This document shows positions 1-5,740 of a DNA stretch of 16,687 nt, in pieces. A program made the translations under genes and the position numbers. Under the pieces are notes generated by a model that was not told the origin of the DNA, did no database searches, and was given only the letters and a program-made list of their open reading frames with translations. Origin of the DNA: an uncultured Coriobacteriaceae bacterium (GTDB lineage: Bacteria; Actinomycetota; Coriobacteriia; Coriobacteriales; Eggerthellaceae); the NCBI GenBank assembly GCA_900552365.1, contig URZP01000024.1, positions 1 through 16,687 of the forward strand. The letters run 5' to 3'. Each line of letters starts with the position of its first letter. Position 1 is the stretch's first letter.

Positions 1-148
1 GCATGTACTTGCGCTCCCACCCGTAGGCGTCGGCCAAACCCTCGAAAGTGCTTTCTATGGGCCTGATCGTGGCTGTTTTCGCTGTGGCCTTGATGGCCTG
101 GTAGAAACTGCCCTCGCATTCGAAAATGTCGCCTGCTTTTACCTGCAT
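1..148 (-). CDS. Small phage protein of unknown function, 3' end outside window
   Basis: Only the first 49 codons are present; the gene runs off the left edge. The ATG at 146-148 is preceded by AAAGGGG at a spacing of about 7 nt, which fixes the start. The visible product begins MQVKAGDIFECEG and continues with a KATAKTATIRPI stretch, which reads like the first strands of a small beta-barrel. I cannot assign a family. It is the next gene of the leftward unit after the DUF2786-like gene, and the gap between them carries a hairpin. The codon pattern matches its neighbours. Confidence 0.7.
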   Translation of the reverse strand, partial: MQVKAGDIFECEGSFYQAIKATAKTATIRPIESTFEGLADAYGWERKYM

Positions 149-170
149 GGTGTGCCCCTTTCTAAAGATC

Positions 171-195
171 GGGGCAAGGCCTGAAGCCCTGCCCC
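171..195 (-). other. Intercistronic hairpin upstream of the left-edge gene
   Basis: GGGGCA (171-176) pairs with TGCCCC (190-195). An A/C mismatch separates this from an inner GGC/GCC stem with a 5-nt loop. It lies about 25 nt before the start codon of the next leftward gene. No T-run follows on the minus strand, so it does not look like an intrinsic terminator. Similar GGGGC-armed hairpins sit in the next two gaps. Confidence 0.55.
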
Positions 196-207
196 TATGT
201 CGTTCTG

Positions 208-861
208 CTATGCCGGGAGGAGGTTGCCCCTCGGGGCCTCCACGCGCCGGCTGCGCACCGCGTCGCGCCCCTGCTGCATGCCTCGGCTTATGCTGTCGTT
301 GTTGGATGCCTTGAGGCCTCGCCTATGGGATCGCCCAAGCCCCAGGCCCTCGAAGTAGTCCTCAACCTCCTTGGGGCAAACGATCATCAGCTCGAAGCAC
401 TGCTTCTCAAGCTCGGCGCGCACCCCGGCGATGAAGCCGATAACGAAGTTCGAGTAGGCGTCGGGGTCGGTGTACGCGAAGTCCTGATACTCGTTTGCCA
501 GCCTGTGGCAGGTTTCGAGCAGGTTCTGGTAGACGATCTCTGCCGCCTCGCTGTCGGCCTTCCATCCGACGAACACGTACTCGTACTTGCGATCGGTTAC
601 CCTGCGCTGGTACACCCTGCACCGGAAGTTGTCGGCGATCACCGATGCGAGGCTCGGCGCCCACGCCTTCGTGGTTCGCGCTGTGGTGGTCTCGGTCACT
701 TGCTTCACCTCGTCGGCAAGCTCCCACTCCTCCACGTTGTTGTCCGCGATCAGGCGCTGGGCCTTGAGGGCGAACTGGATCGCCTCGGCCTCGTTGCAGC
801 CGTTCTCCACGCTGTGCTCGCGAAGCTTCTTGATCTTCTCGATGATCTTTTCTCGTTCCAT
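208..861 (-). CDS. DUF2786-like protein
   Basis: A 217-aa protein. Residues 1-48 match the DUF2786 pattern: a helix of the form IIEKIKKLRE, then NEAEAIQFALKAQRLI and an acidic NNVEEWEL. The middle (about 65-170) has the SLASVIADNFRCRVYQ and later FVIGFIAGVRAEL segments seen in the larger domain that usually follows DUF2786 in phage and mobile-element proteins. The last 45 residues are basic and low in hydrophobics, perhaps a nucleic-acid-binding tail. The start ATG has AAGGAGG upstream at 8 nt. The family has no established function. It sits in a leftward unit of accessory or early genes. Confidence 0.85.
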   Translation of the reverse strand: MEREKIIEKIKKLREHSVENGCNEAEAIQFALKAQRLIADNNVEEWELADEVKQVTETTTARTTKAWAPSLASVIADNFRCRVYQRRVTDRKYEYVFVGWKADSEAAEIVYQNLLETCHRLANEYQDFAYTDPDAYSNFVIGFIAGVRAELEKQCFELMIVCPKEVEDYFEGLGLGRSHRRGLKASNNDSISRGMQQGRDAVRSRRVEAPRGNLLPA

Positions 862-879
862 GGTCGAACCCTCCTTAAT

Positions 880-900
880 GGGAGGGGCTAGGCCCCTCCC
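880..900 (-). other. Intercistronic hairpin upstream of the DUF2786-like gene
   Basis: A perfect 9-bp stem, GGGAGGGGC (880-888) with GCCCCTCCC (892-900), and a 3-nt loop. It fills most of the 51-nt gap between the DUF2958-like and DUF2786-like genes. On the transcribed strand it is followed by ATTAAGGAGG, the ribosome binding site of the next gene, and not by a T-run. It could slow ribosomes, protect mRNA ends or modulate translation; it is not a standard terminator. Confidence 0.65.
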
Positions 901-912
901 GGTAGTGATCTG

Positions 913-1248
913 TTACTTTTCCCAGAGGTAGCCGAATGCCTCGGCTATCCTGGGAACCTCGGTAACCTTCTTGGGGGTGAAATTGGTCTCGCGCTCGAAG
1001 TAGTTCAGGCCGTATTTGCGGTTGATCTCCTCAAGCTCTGCCAGGTTGAAGTAGCCCATCTCGGGGACTGCCCCGAAGACGAACCCGAACATGTCGCCGG
1101 TCTCCTCGTCGTACTCGGTGGCGTAGAAGTCCCAGCCGTTGAAGCAGCTGAACCAGTGGCCGTAAACCACGGTCTCGGCCTTCTTGCCGTCTTGCGAGTA
1201 GAGCGGCGGGAGCTTCTTCTGAAGCTCTTTCGTGAGTAGCTTCTGCAT
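913..1248 (-). CDS. DUF2958-like protein
   Basis: A 111-aa protein of the size and pattern of DUF2958. The N-terminus LTKELQKKLPPLYSQ is typical. It is followed by a GWDFYATEYDEETGDMFGFV strand segment, then GYFNLAELEEI and a C-terminal LNYFERETNF. The family is common on plasmids, integrative elements and phages and has no known biochemical activity. The start ATG follows AGGAGA at about 7 nt. Gaps of about 50 nt on each side hold hairpins, and the gene is co-directional with its neighbours, so it is probably in the same transcript. Confidence 0.85.
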   Translation of the reverse strand: MQKLLTKELQKKLPPLYSQDGKKAETVVYGHWFSCFNGWDFYATEYDEETGDMFGFVFGAVPEMGYFNLAELEEINRKYGLNYFERETNFTPKKVTEVPRIAEAFGYLWEK

Positions 1249-1273
1249 GGTATGATCTCCTGTGTGTTGTCGT

Positions 1274-1298
1274 GGGAGGCCCCTTCTCGGGGCCTCCT
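1274..1298 (-). other. Intercistronic hairpin upstream of the DUF2958-like gene
   Basis: GGAGGCCCC (1275-1283) pairs perfectly with GGGGCCTCC (1289-1297), extended by one G-T pair; the loop is TTCTC. It lies just before the AGGAGA ribosome binding site of the DUF2958-like gene. No T-run follows on the minus strand. It is the third hairpin of the same kind in this leftward unit. Confidence 0.65.
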
Positions 1299-1305
1299 GC
1301 TTGCT

Positions 1306-1839
1306 TTAGGCTGCTTGCTCTGCTGGTCTGATGGGGTTCGTTTCGCCGATGTTCCAATCAATGGCCTTGGCGTTCTGCCACTTGCCCTGATCGTCCATGT
1401 AGTAAAAGCCATGCTTGCCGAAGTACTTTCGAACCTTCAAGCTCCCGGCCTCTATGCCGTCGGCTATGACCTGCTTCCGAAGATCCCTTACCATGTAGAT
1501 AATGGCCTCCTCGTCGCTGTTGGTCTTGAATGCCTCGGTTACCTGGGCTAACCAGTTGTCGCAGGCCCTCATGATCTCCACTTGCTCGTAATCGGCTCGG
1601 GGAATCTCGTTAATTGGCCTGTGCTTCGTGGCCTCTACTGTGTACCTGCCAAGCTCTGGAAAAGCCATGTACTCGTTTACAAGCTTCAAGGCTGTTGCAA
1701 GCTCTAGGCCATCCTTCCGGCCCTGGGGGCCTTTTCTGAAGTAGCCTCGTGCTCTCATGCCCTCGACAATTGCCAAGATCGTGTGGTTGCTTACCAGCTG
1801 ACCACTCACCATCAGATCCAAGCTCTCTTGCTCTGCCAT
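1306..1839 (-). CDS. Phage protein of unknown function, first gene of the leftward unit
   Basis: A 177-aa product starting MAEQESLDLM. I prefer the ATG at 1837-1839 to the in-frame one at 1926: a GAGAGGAAA ribosome binding site precedes the former, while the 29-residue extension is proline- and basic-rich, overlaps the leader hairpin and reaches toward the repeat region. The protein is soluble and mixed alpha/beta, with no signal peptide or membrane segment. Its C-terminal half contains KVRKYFGKHGFYYMDDQG, suggesting a small beta-hairpin. I do not recognise a family. As the promoter-proximal gene facing the repeat-bearing control region, an early function is plausible but unproven. Confidence 0.75.
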   Translation of the reverse strand: MAEQESLDLMVSGQLVSNHTILAIVEGMRARGYFRKGPQGRKDGLELATALKLVNEYMAFPELGRYTVEATKHRPINEIPRADYEQVEIMRACDNWLAQVTEAFKTNSDEEAIIYMVRDLRKQVIADGIEAGSLKVRKYFGKHGFYYMDDQGKWQNAKAIDWNIGETNPIRPAEQAA

Positions 1840-1870
1840 CTGCTTTCCTCTCTTCGGTTTTATGGGTGCC

Positions 1871-1908
1871 TGTCGGCTTCCTGGTGGCCTCTGCGGCCCC
1901 TGCTGACA
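1871..1908 (-). other. Imperfect leader hairpin of the leftward unit
   Basis: TGTCGGC (1871-1877) faces GCTGACA (1902-1908), with one mismatch, and encloses a GGCC/GGCC inner stem (1886-1889 with 1895-1898) and a TCTGC loop. It lies in the 5' leader of the first leftward gene, in the same relative position as the hairpins in the downstream gaps, but is weaker than they are. Confidence 0.35.
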
Positions 1909-1920
1909 CTTGATAGTATG

Positions 1921-2022
1921 GCACAATAGCTAATGGGCTAGTGTGACAATTGCACAATAGCTAATGGGCTACACAATATGCACACAATAATAAATGGGCT
2001 AGCACTTTAGCTAATGTGCTAG
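1921..2022. repeat. Four-copy 15-bp repeat array, probable operator region
   Basis: Copies of TAGCTAATGGGCTAG occur at 1927-1941, 1958-1972, 1988-2002 (TAATAAATGGGCTAG) and 2008-2022 (TAGCTAATGTGCTAG). Starts are 31, 30 and 20 bp apart, close to whole helical turns, so all four would face one side of the DNA. The first two belong to an exact 20-bp direct repeat that begins GCACAA (1921-1940, 1952-1971). TAGC and GCTA at the ends of the unit form a short inverted repeat, as expected for a dimeric regulator. The array lies between the divergent leftward and rightward units, directly upstream of an HTH gene. Iterons are an alternative, but no replication gene is seen. Confidence 0.7.
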
Positions 2023-2025
2023 AAT
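2017..2025 (+). promoter_or_regulatory. Extended -10 promoter for the rightward unit
   Basis: TGC followed by TAGAAT matches the extended -10 form TGnTATAAT with one mismatch. No good -35 hexamer sits 16-18 bp upstream, which fits extended -10 promoters. Transcription would start near 2032, giving a leader of about 30 nt to the ATG at 2062. The element is partly formed by repeat copy 4, so a protein bound there would block RNA polymerase. Confidence 0.5.
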
Positions 2026-2061
2026 CAAGTGCAATAGTGATCAGATCTGAAGGGAGGGCGA

Positions 2062-2328
2062 ATGACACCAACAGAGGCGCTTAGGGAAATGCTCGACCGG
2101 TCGGGCATGAGCATGTACGCGCTTTCCAAGGCGATGGGCAAGAGCCGCAACTATATCGGGAACACGCTCAAGCAAGGCTCCGACCTCGGGGCGTCCGGCC
2201 TGGCCGAGATGGCTTCTCACATGGGCTTTAAGCTCGTGCTCGACGGCTCGGGAGAGCCGATAGAGATAACCGAGAGGAGTGACGATGCCGACGATAATCA
2301 AGGGCCAGCCGACCAGCGCCGAGGTTAG
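2062..2328 (+). CDS. Small HTH (XRE-like) regulator
   Basis: An 88-aa protein whose residues 5-40 form a helix-turn-helix of XRE type: ALREMLDRSGMSMYALSKAM, then GKSRNYIGNTL as the recognition segment. Residues 46-70 (LAEMASHMGFKLVLDG) are typical of short phage and plasmid repressors. The C-terminus is an acidic, polar tail. AGGGAGG lies 4 nt before the ATG. It is the first gene right of the four-copy repeat array, so autoregulation and control of the divergent promoters is the natural hypothesis. It overlaps the next gene by 44 nt in another frame. Confidence 0.85.
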   Translation: MTPTEALREMLDRSGMSMYALSKAMGKSRNYIGNTLKQGSDLGASGLAEMASHMGFKLVLDGSGEPIEITERSDDADDNQGPADQRRG

Positions 2329-2995
2329 GCGCAAGCTCAAGGAGGAGGGACGGCCCGTCGTGCTGTCCTGCTCGCTTGGCAAGGACTCGCTGGCCGCGTG
2401 GATCGCGCTTGAGGACGAGGGTATCGAGGTAGTGCCCATCTACTACTGGTCCATCCCCGGCCTTCCGATGGTCGAGCACAACGTGAAGACGATCGAGGGC
2501 GTTTTCGGCGTGAAGATCCACCAGTACCCGCATCCCAGGTGGTCGAGGACGCTCAACAACTGCGTGTTCCAAAGCCCCGAGCATTGCGACGTGATCGAAG
2601 CGGCGAACATGCCCGTGTTCGGGTACGACGACATGCGCCCGTTCATCCTGGAAGACCTCGGGCTTCCCGAGGACACGTGGTTCTGCGACGGCGTTCGCGC
2701 CTGCGACAACCCCTACCGCCGCGCGAGCCTCACCAAGCACGGCCTCATGAAGCTCACCACGCGCAAGGCGTCGGTGGTTGCCGACTGGACGAAATCTGAG
2801 GTCATGGCGGCGATCGAGAGGCGCGGCATCGGCCTGCCGCCCGACTACGAGCTGTTCGGGCGAAGCTTCGACGGCCTGGACATGCGATTCATGAAGCCGC
2901 TGCGCGAGAAGCGCCCGAAGGACTTCGAGGTGGTCAAGCAGTGGTACCCGTTCATCGAGGCCGACGAGAAGAGGTGGGCACACTATGGGCTTTAA
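2285..2995 (+). CDS. PAPS-reductase-like PP-loop protein
   Basis: A 236-aa member of the adenine nucleotide alpha hydrolase superfamily, PAPS reductase/DndC-like branch. The PP-loop SCSLGKDS is at residues 28-35, where pyrophosphate of ATP or PAPS would bind. GVRACDNPYRR at 136-146 and DWTKSEVMAAI at 167-177 are further family signatures. The ATG at 2285 is preferred over an in-frame GTG at 2279 because GAGAGGAG (2272-2279) is then a correctly placed ribosome binding site. Such proteins are frequent in phages, where sulfur metabolism or base/backbone modification have been suggested. No dnd partner genes are present. It overlaps the next gene by 11 nt, so the two are probably co-translated. 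Confidence 0.85.
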   Translation: MPTIIKGQPTSAEVRRKLKEEGRPVVLSCSLGKDSLAAWIALEDEGIEVVPIYYWSIPGLPMVEHNVKTIEGVFGVKIHQYPHPRWSRTLNNCVFQSPEHCDVIEAANMPVFGYDDMRPFILEDLGLPEDTWFCDGVRACDNPYRRASLTKHGLMKLTTRKASVVADWTKSEVMAAIERRGIGLPPDYELFGRSFDGLDMRFMKPLREKRPKDFEVVKQWYPFIEADEKRWAHYGL

Positions 2996-3563
2996 GTTCG
3001 AGAAGCCGCAGGAGGCGAAGGCCGAGAAGAAGGCCGTTGAGGCGGCGCAGCTCACCGATCACCAGAAGGAGTACCGAGACCGCGAGAAGCGCGAGGAGAA
3101 GCGCTTCCAGATGGCCGTCGATTCCGGCTTCTGGATCTGCTTCTGCTTCCACGACCAGGCCGATAGGGACAAGTTCGCCGACCTGGTAAAGGCCGACGAG
3201 GACGGCTGGACTTACGGCGACGTCATCCGCCCCGTGTTCACCGAGCGAATCGGCTTGCAGAATAAGCGGCAGTTCAAGCCCAAGGAGCAGAAGGGCACGC
3301 CCGTGCCGAACCCGCTTGCCGGGATCGAGCCCACGGGTGACCTCGAAGCCGACAGCTTCGCCGAGGCGAACGCAATCCTCAAGGCTTTCCAGGCGATTGA
3401 GATGAAGCCCTACTACGAGAACGTTTGGAGCAGCGTCTACCACGTTGTGTGCGTGTTCCGCGATTCAGACGACCTTGAGAGCTTCATCAGGGAGTACGCG
3501 CTTGCCAAGTACGGCGACCTGTACATGGACGGCTCGAAGATCCTTGGAGCCATGGGCGAATAG
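2985..3563 (+). CDS. Phage protein of unknown function with internal duplication
   Basis: A 192-aa protein. Residues 1-45 are a charged, lysine/glutamate-rich helix, probably coiled coil. Two later segments look alike: 48-81 (WICFCFHDQADRDKF, then YGD) and 150-186 (HVVCVFRDSDDLESF, then YGD). Both contain F-x-D-x-x-D-x-x-x-F and end near YGD, which suggests a duplicated small alpha/beta domain. They are joined by a proline/glycine-rich linker. I recognise no named family. It overlaps the PAPS-reductase-like gene and is last before a terminator, so the two products may act together. The start follows a weak GAGG about 11 nt upstream. Confidence 0.8.
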   Translation: MGFKFEKPQEAKAEKKAVEAAQLTDHQKEYRDREKREEKRFQMAVDSGFWICFCFHDQADRDKFADLVKADEDGWTYGDVIRPVFTERIGLQNKRQFKPKEQKGTPVPNPLAGIEPTGDLEADSFAEANAILKAFQAIEMKPYYENVWSSVYHVVCVFRDSDDLESFIREYALAKYGDLYMDGSKILGAMGE

Positions 3564-3590
3564 GCCAATCTCACGCGCATAGGAGAATCT

Positions 3591-3616
3591 AAGGCGACCT
3601 ACGGGTCGCCTTTTTT
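3591..3616 (+). terminator. Intrinsic terminator after the PAPS-reductase-like unit
   Basis: AAGGCGACC (3591-3599) pairs perfectly with GGTCGCCTT (3604-3612) around a TACG loop, and six T residues end at 3616. It lies 28 nt after the stop codon of the preceding gene. Confidence 0.9.
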
Positions 3617-3642
3617 GTTTCCGAAAACGAGAGGAGGCAGAC

Positions 3643-3744
3643 ATGTTCGGTCGCATCCGTGCCGCAGCAGGCAACATCGCCAACCGAGTCCGCTCTGCGT
3701 TCAGCCGCAGCCGTGGCAGCTCTTCTGGCCGCTCCTCCTACTAG
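3643..3744 (+). CDS. 33-aa arginine/serine-rich basic peptide
   Basis: A 34-codon frame preceded by an excellent GAGAGGAGG site 5 nt upstream. The peptide starts MFGRIRAAAGNIANRVRSAF and ends with a Ser/Arg/Gly tail. It has seven arginines and no acidic residue. The first 20 residues could form an amphipathic basic helix. It begins 26 nt after the T-run of a terminator, too close for a separate promoter after it, and is followed by another hairpin. It may bind DNA or RNA, or act on membranes; nothing in the sequence decides this. Its strong ribosome binding site argues that it is translated. Confidence 0.55.
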   Translation: MFGRIRAAAGNIANRVRSAFSRSRGSSSGRSSY

Positions 3745-3755
3745 AGGGGGCACCC

Positions 3756-3783
3756 GGGCGCAGCGCTAGCCGTTGCGCCCTTT
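3756..3783 (+). terminator. Hairpin after the basic peptide gene, possible weak terminator
   Basis: GGGCGCAGCG (3756-3765) pairs with CGTTGCGCCC (3771-3780), including one G-T pair, around a CTAGC loop. Only TTT follows, so termination would be partial. It separates the peptide gene from the packaging genes and lies 40 nt before the next start. Confidence 0.5.
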
Positions 3784-3819
3784 CCATCTGAAAACGACAA
3801 CCGATAGAGAGGAGCTGAA

Positions 3820-4059
3820 ATGGCCGCGAAGAAGGACAAGCCGACGCTGCCCGAAGACACAGACTGGCCCAAGGAGACCGTCGAGTGGTTCGAGGCGTGG
3901 CGCTCAAACCGTTGCAGCGACCATTGGGACGACCGCCAGTGGCAGTACGTCATGGACACGGCCATCGTCCACACCCTCGTCTACGGCTCCAACGACTTCG
4001 GGGCGCTGGCCGAGCTTCACAAGCGCCTGGCCTTCATGGGCCTCACGTTCGAGGACTGA
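3820..4059 (+). CDS. Small terminase-like protein (first of two candidates)
   Basis: A 79-aa protein with the pattern W-P-x-x-T-x-x-W-F-x-x-W (16-27), then WQYVMDTAIVHTLVYGS (41-57), AELHKRLAF and GLTFED. This resembles the C-terminal half of small terminase subunits common in actinobacterial phages. The N-terminal DNA-binding part of those proteins is absent or very short here. Small subunits recognise the packaging site and regulate the large subunit. GAGAGGAG lies 5 nt before the ATG. The next gene starts 5 nt after the stop and uses a ribosome binding site inside this gene. Confidence 0.6.
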   Translation: MAAKKDKPTLPEDTDWPKETVEWFEAWRSNRCSDHWDDRQWQYVMDTAIVHTLVYGSNDFGALAELHKRLAFMGLTFED

Positions 4060-4064
4060 TCGCC

Positions 4065-4478
4065 GTGAACGACCAGAACCTCATCAAACCCAAGAGAGAC
4101 CAGACCGCAGAGCAGCGCAAGGCTGCGGCGTCGAAGGCCGGCAAGGCTGCGGCGAAGAAGCGCCGCGAGAAGAAGCAGATGCAGGAGATTGCCAAGATCG
4201 TGCTGCACATGCCGTTCGAGGGAACGGACGCGCAGCTCGACGACTTGGAGGGCCTGAGCTTCGAGGACTACCCAGACCGCAAGCTCACGGTTTCAGAGAT
4301 CTCGATCCTCAAGGTCGCCAAGAAGGCGATGCGCGGCGACATAGCTGCCATCCAGTTCCTGCGCGACACCGCGGGCGAGAAGCCCGTGGAGCAGATTGAG
4401 GTGTCCGCCGACATCGGGGCCGCTTGCGACGAGATCGGAAAGCTCATCGAGGCGAAGCGCAATGCCGACAAGGGCTGA
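4065..4478 (+). CDS. Small terminase-like protein (second candidate)
   Basis: A 137-aa protein starting at GTG, with GAGGA 9 nt upstream overlapping the previous gene's end. Residues 10-45 are very basic (RKAAASKAGKAAAKKRREKK). The central part has EISILKVAKKAMRGDIAAIQ followed by FLRDTAGEKPVEQIEVSADI. This arrangement is seen in small proteins next to the large terminase in many Firmicutes phages, usually called putative small terminase. The basic head could contact DNA. The last 17 nt overlap the large terminase gene, so translation is probably coupled. Which of the two adjacent small genes is the true small terminase cannot be decided by reading. Confidence 0.7.
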   Translation: MNDQNLIKPKRDQTAEQRKAAASKAGKAAAKKRREKKQMQEIAKIVLHMPFEGTDAQLDDLEGLSFEDYPDRKLTVSEISILKVAKKAMRGDIAAIQFLRDTAGEKPVEQIEVSADIGAACDEIGKLIEAKRNADKG

Positions 4479-5739
4479 CCTCATCGACCTGGTGTACGAC
4501 TGCCCCGTGGACATAGCCGTGCGCCTCGGGTTCGACAAGCTGACGTCTTTGCACAACGAGTGGATCAAGGACATGGTCTTCGGCACCGACGACGAGACGA
4601 TTCAGGCGCACCGAGGCAGCTTCAAGACCACGTGCCTGGGCATCTCGTTCGCGTTCATCATCGTGCTGTTCCCCGGCATGCGATCCATGTTCCTGCGCAA
4701 GACGGACGACGACGTGGCGGAGGTCATGGCGGCAACGGCCAACGTGCTGCAAACCGACTACTTCCGAGGCCTCGTGCGCATGCTCTACGGCGTGGAGCTT
4801 GAGCTTACGAGGGCCACGCAGTCGTCTGTATCCACCAACCTCAAGCAGGGCGTGTCGGGCGCTCCGCAGCTTCTGGGCCTGGGATGCGGCGGCTCGCTGA
4901 CCGGCAAGCACGCCGACCGCGTGTTCACCGACGACATCGTGAACGTGAAGGATCGCGTGTCGGCGGCGGAGCGCGAGCGCATCAAGCTGATCTACCAGGA
5001 GTTGCAGAACATCCGAAACCGTGGCGGGCGCATCTTCAACACTGGCACGCCGTGGCACAAGGACGACGCGTTCCAGCTGATGCCGAACATCCGCCGCTGG
5101 GACTGCTGGCAGACGGGCCTCATGAGCCGCGAGGAGATCGAGAAGGTGCGGGCGAGCATGTCGCCGTCGCTGTTCGCCGCCAACTACGAGCTGAAGCACA
5201 TCGCCGACGAGGACGCCATGTTCACCAACGCCAAGTTCTTCAAGGAGCCGGAGCTTCTGCGAGACGGCATTGGCCACATCGACGCGAGCTACGGAGGCGC
5301 GGACTTCACGGCCTTCACGGCCATATGCAACAGGGGCGGCATCTGGTACTGCCTCGTCCGCATGTGGCACAAGCACGTGGACGACTGCCTGGACGAGATC
5401 ATCGGGCTTTGCAAGGCCTTGCGCATCGGCTCGATCCACTGCGAGATGAACGCCGACAAGGGCTACCTGCGCAAGGGCATCCTAAAGCGCGGCAGGCCGT
5501 GCGTGGGATACCAGGAGAAGGAGAACAAGTACCTGAAGATCAGCACGCACCTGCGCAGCGAGTGGCAGAACGTGCGCTTCCTCGACTGCGACGAGTACCC
5601 GCTGGACGCCGATGCGCTGAACCAGGTGCTCGACTACAACGAGAACGCCGCGCACGACGACATGCCCGACTCCCTGGCGTCCGCGATCAGGCAATGGGAG
5701 AACCGACCCGGCATAAAGACCTTCAAGGGGGGTATCTGA
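4462..5739 (+). CDS. terL: Terminase large subunit
   Basis: The 425-aa packaging motor and nuclease. The ATPase domain has a Walker A-like RGSFKTT at 51-57, Walker B RVFTDD at 153-158 and the coupling motif FNTGTPW at 192-198. The RNase H-like nuclease domain offers acidic residues D274 (HIDASYGG), E328 (IHCEMNADKG) and D403 (DDMPDSLASAI). The ATG at 4462 has GAGG 9 nt upstream and overlaps the preceding gene; a longer in-frame start at 4396 would overlap it by 83 nt and adds a low-complexity leader, so I reject it. The portal gene starts 1 nt after its stop. Confidence 0.96.
   Translation: MPTRADLIDLVYDCPVDIAVRLGFDKLTSLHNEWIKDMVFGTDDETIQAHRGSFKTTCLGISFAFIIVLFPGMRSMFLRKTDDDVAEVMAATANVLQTDYFRGLVRMLYGVELELTRATQSSVSTNLKQGVSGAPQLLGLGCGGSLTGKHADRVFTDDIVNVKDRVSAAERERIKLIYQELQNIRNRGGRIFNTGTPWHKDDAFQLMPNIRRWDCWQTGLMSREEIEKVRASMSPSLFAANYELKHIADEDAMFTNAKFFKEPELLRDGIGHIDASYGGADFTAFTAICNRGGIWYCLVRMWHKHVDDCLDEIIGLCKALRIGSIHCEMNADKGYLRKGILKRGRPCVGYQEKENKYLKISTHLRSEWQNVRFLDCDEYPLDADALNQVLDYNENAAHDDMPDSLASAIRQWENRPGIKTFKGGI
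5725..5732 (+). promoter_or_regulatory. Ribosome binding site deciding the TTG start of the portal gene
   Basis: AAGGGGGG lies 8 nt upstream of TTG at 5741. The first in-frame ATG, at 5777, has no Shine-Dalgarno sequence, so the TTG start is preferred. Confidence 0.75.
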
Positions 5740-5740
5740 T

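Noticed and set aside
325..891. A plus-strand frame of 188 codons
   Set aside because: Lies over the DUF2786-like gene in antisense; no ribosome binding site.
1840..1926. N-terminal extension of the 177-aa gene to an ATG at 1926
   Set aside because: The extension covers a leader hairpin and reaches the repeat array; the internal ATG at 1839 has a proper ribosome binding site.
1921..2022. CRISPR array
   Set aside because: Only four degenerate 15-bp units with spacings of 31, 30 and 20 bp and no cas genes; operator-like instead.
2285..2995. DndC of a phosphorothioation system
   Set aside because: PP-loop family matches only in general; no dndB/D/E genes and the length is well below DndC.
2228..3055. 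A 275-codon open frame on the minus strand
   Set aside because: Antisense to the PP-loop protein, which has clear motifs and a ribosome binding site.
4444..5439. A 331-codon open frame on the minus strand
   Set aside because: Antisense to the large terminase, whose motifs are complete.
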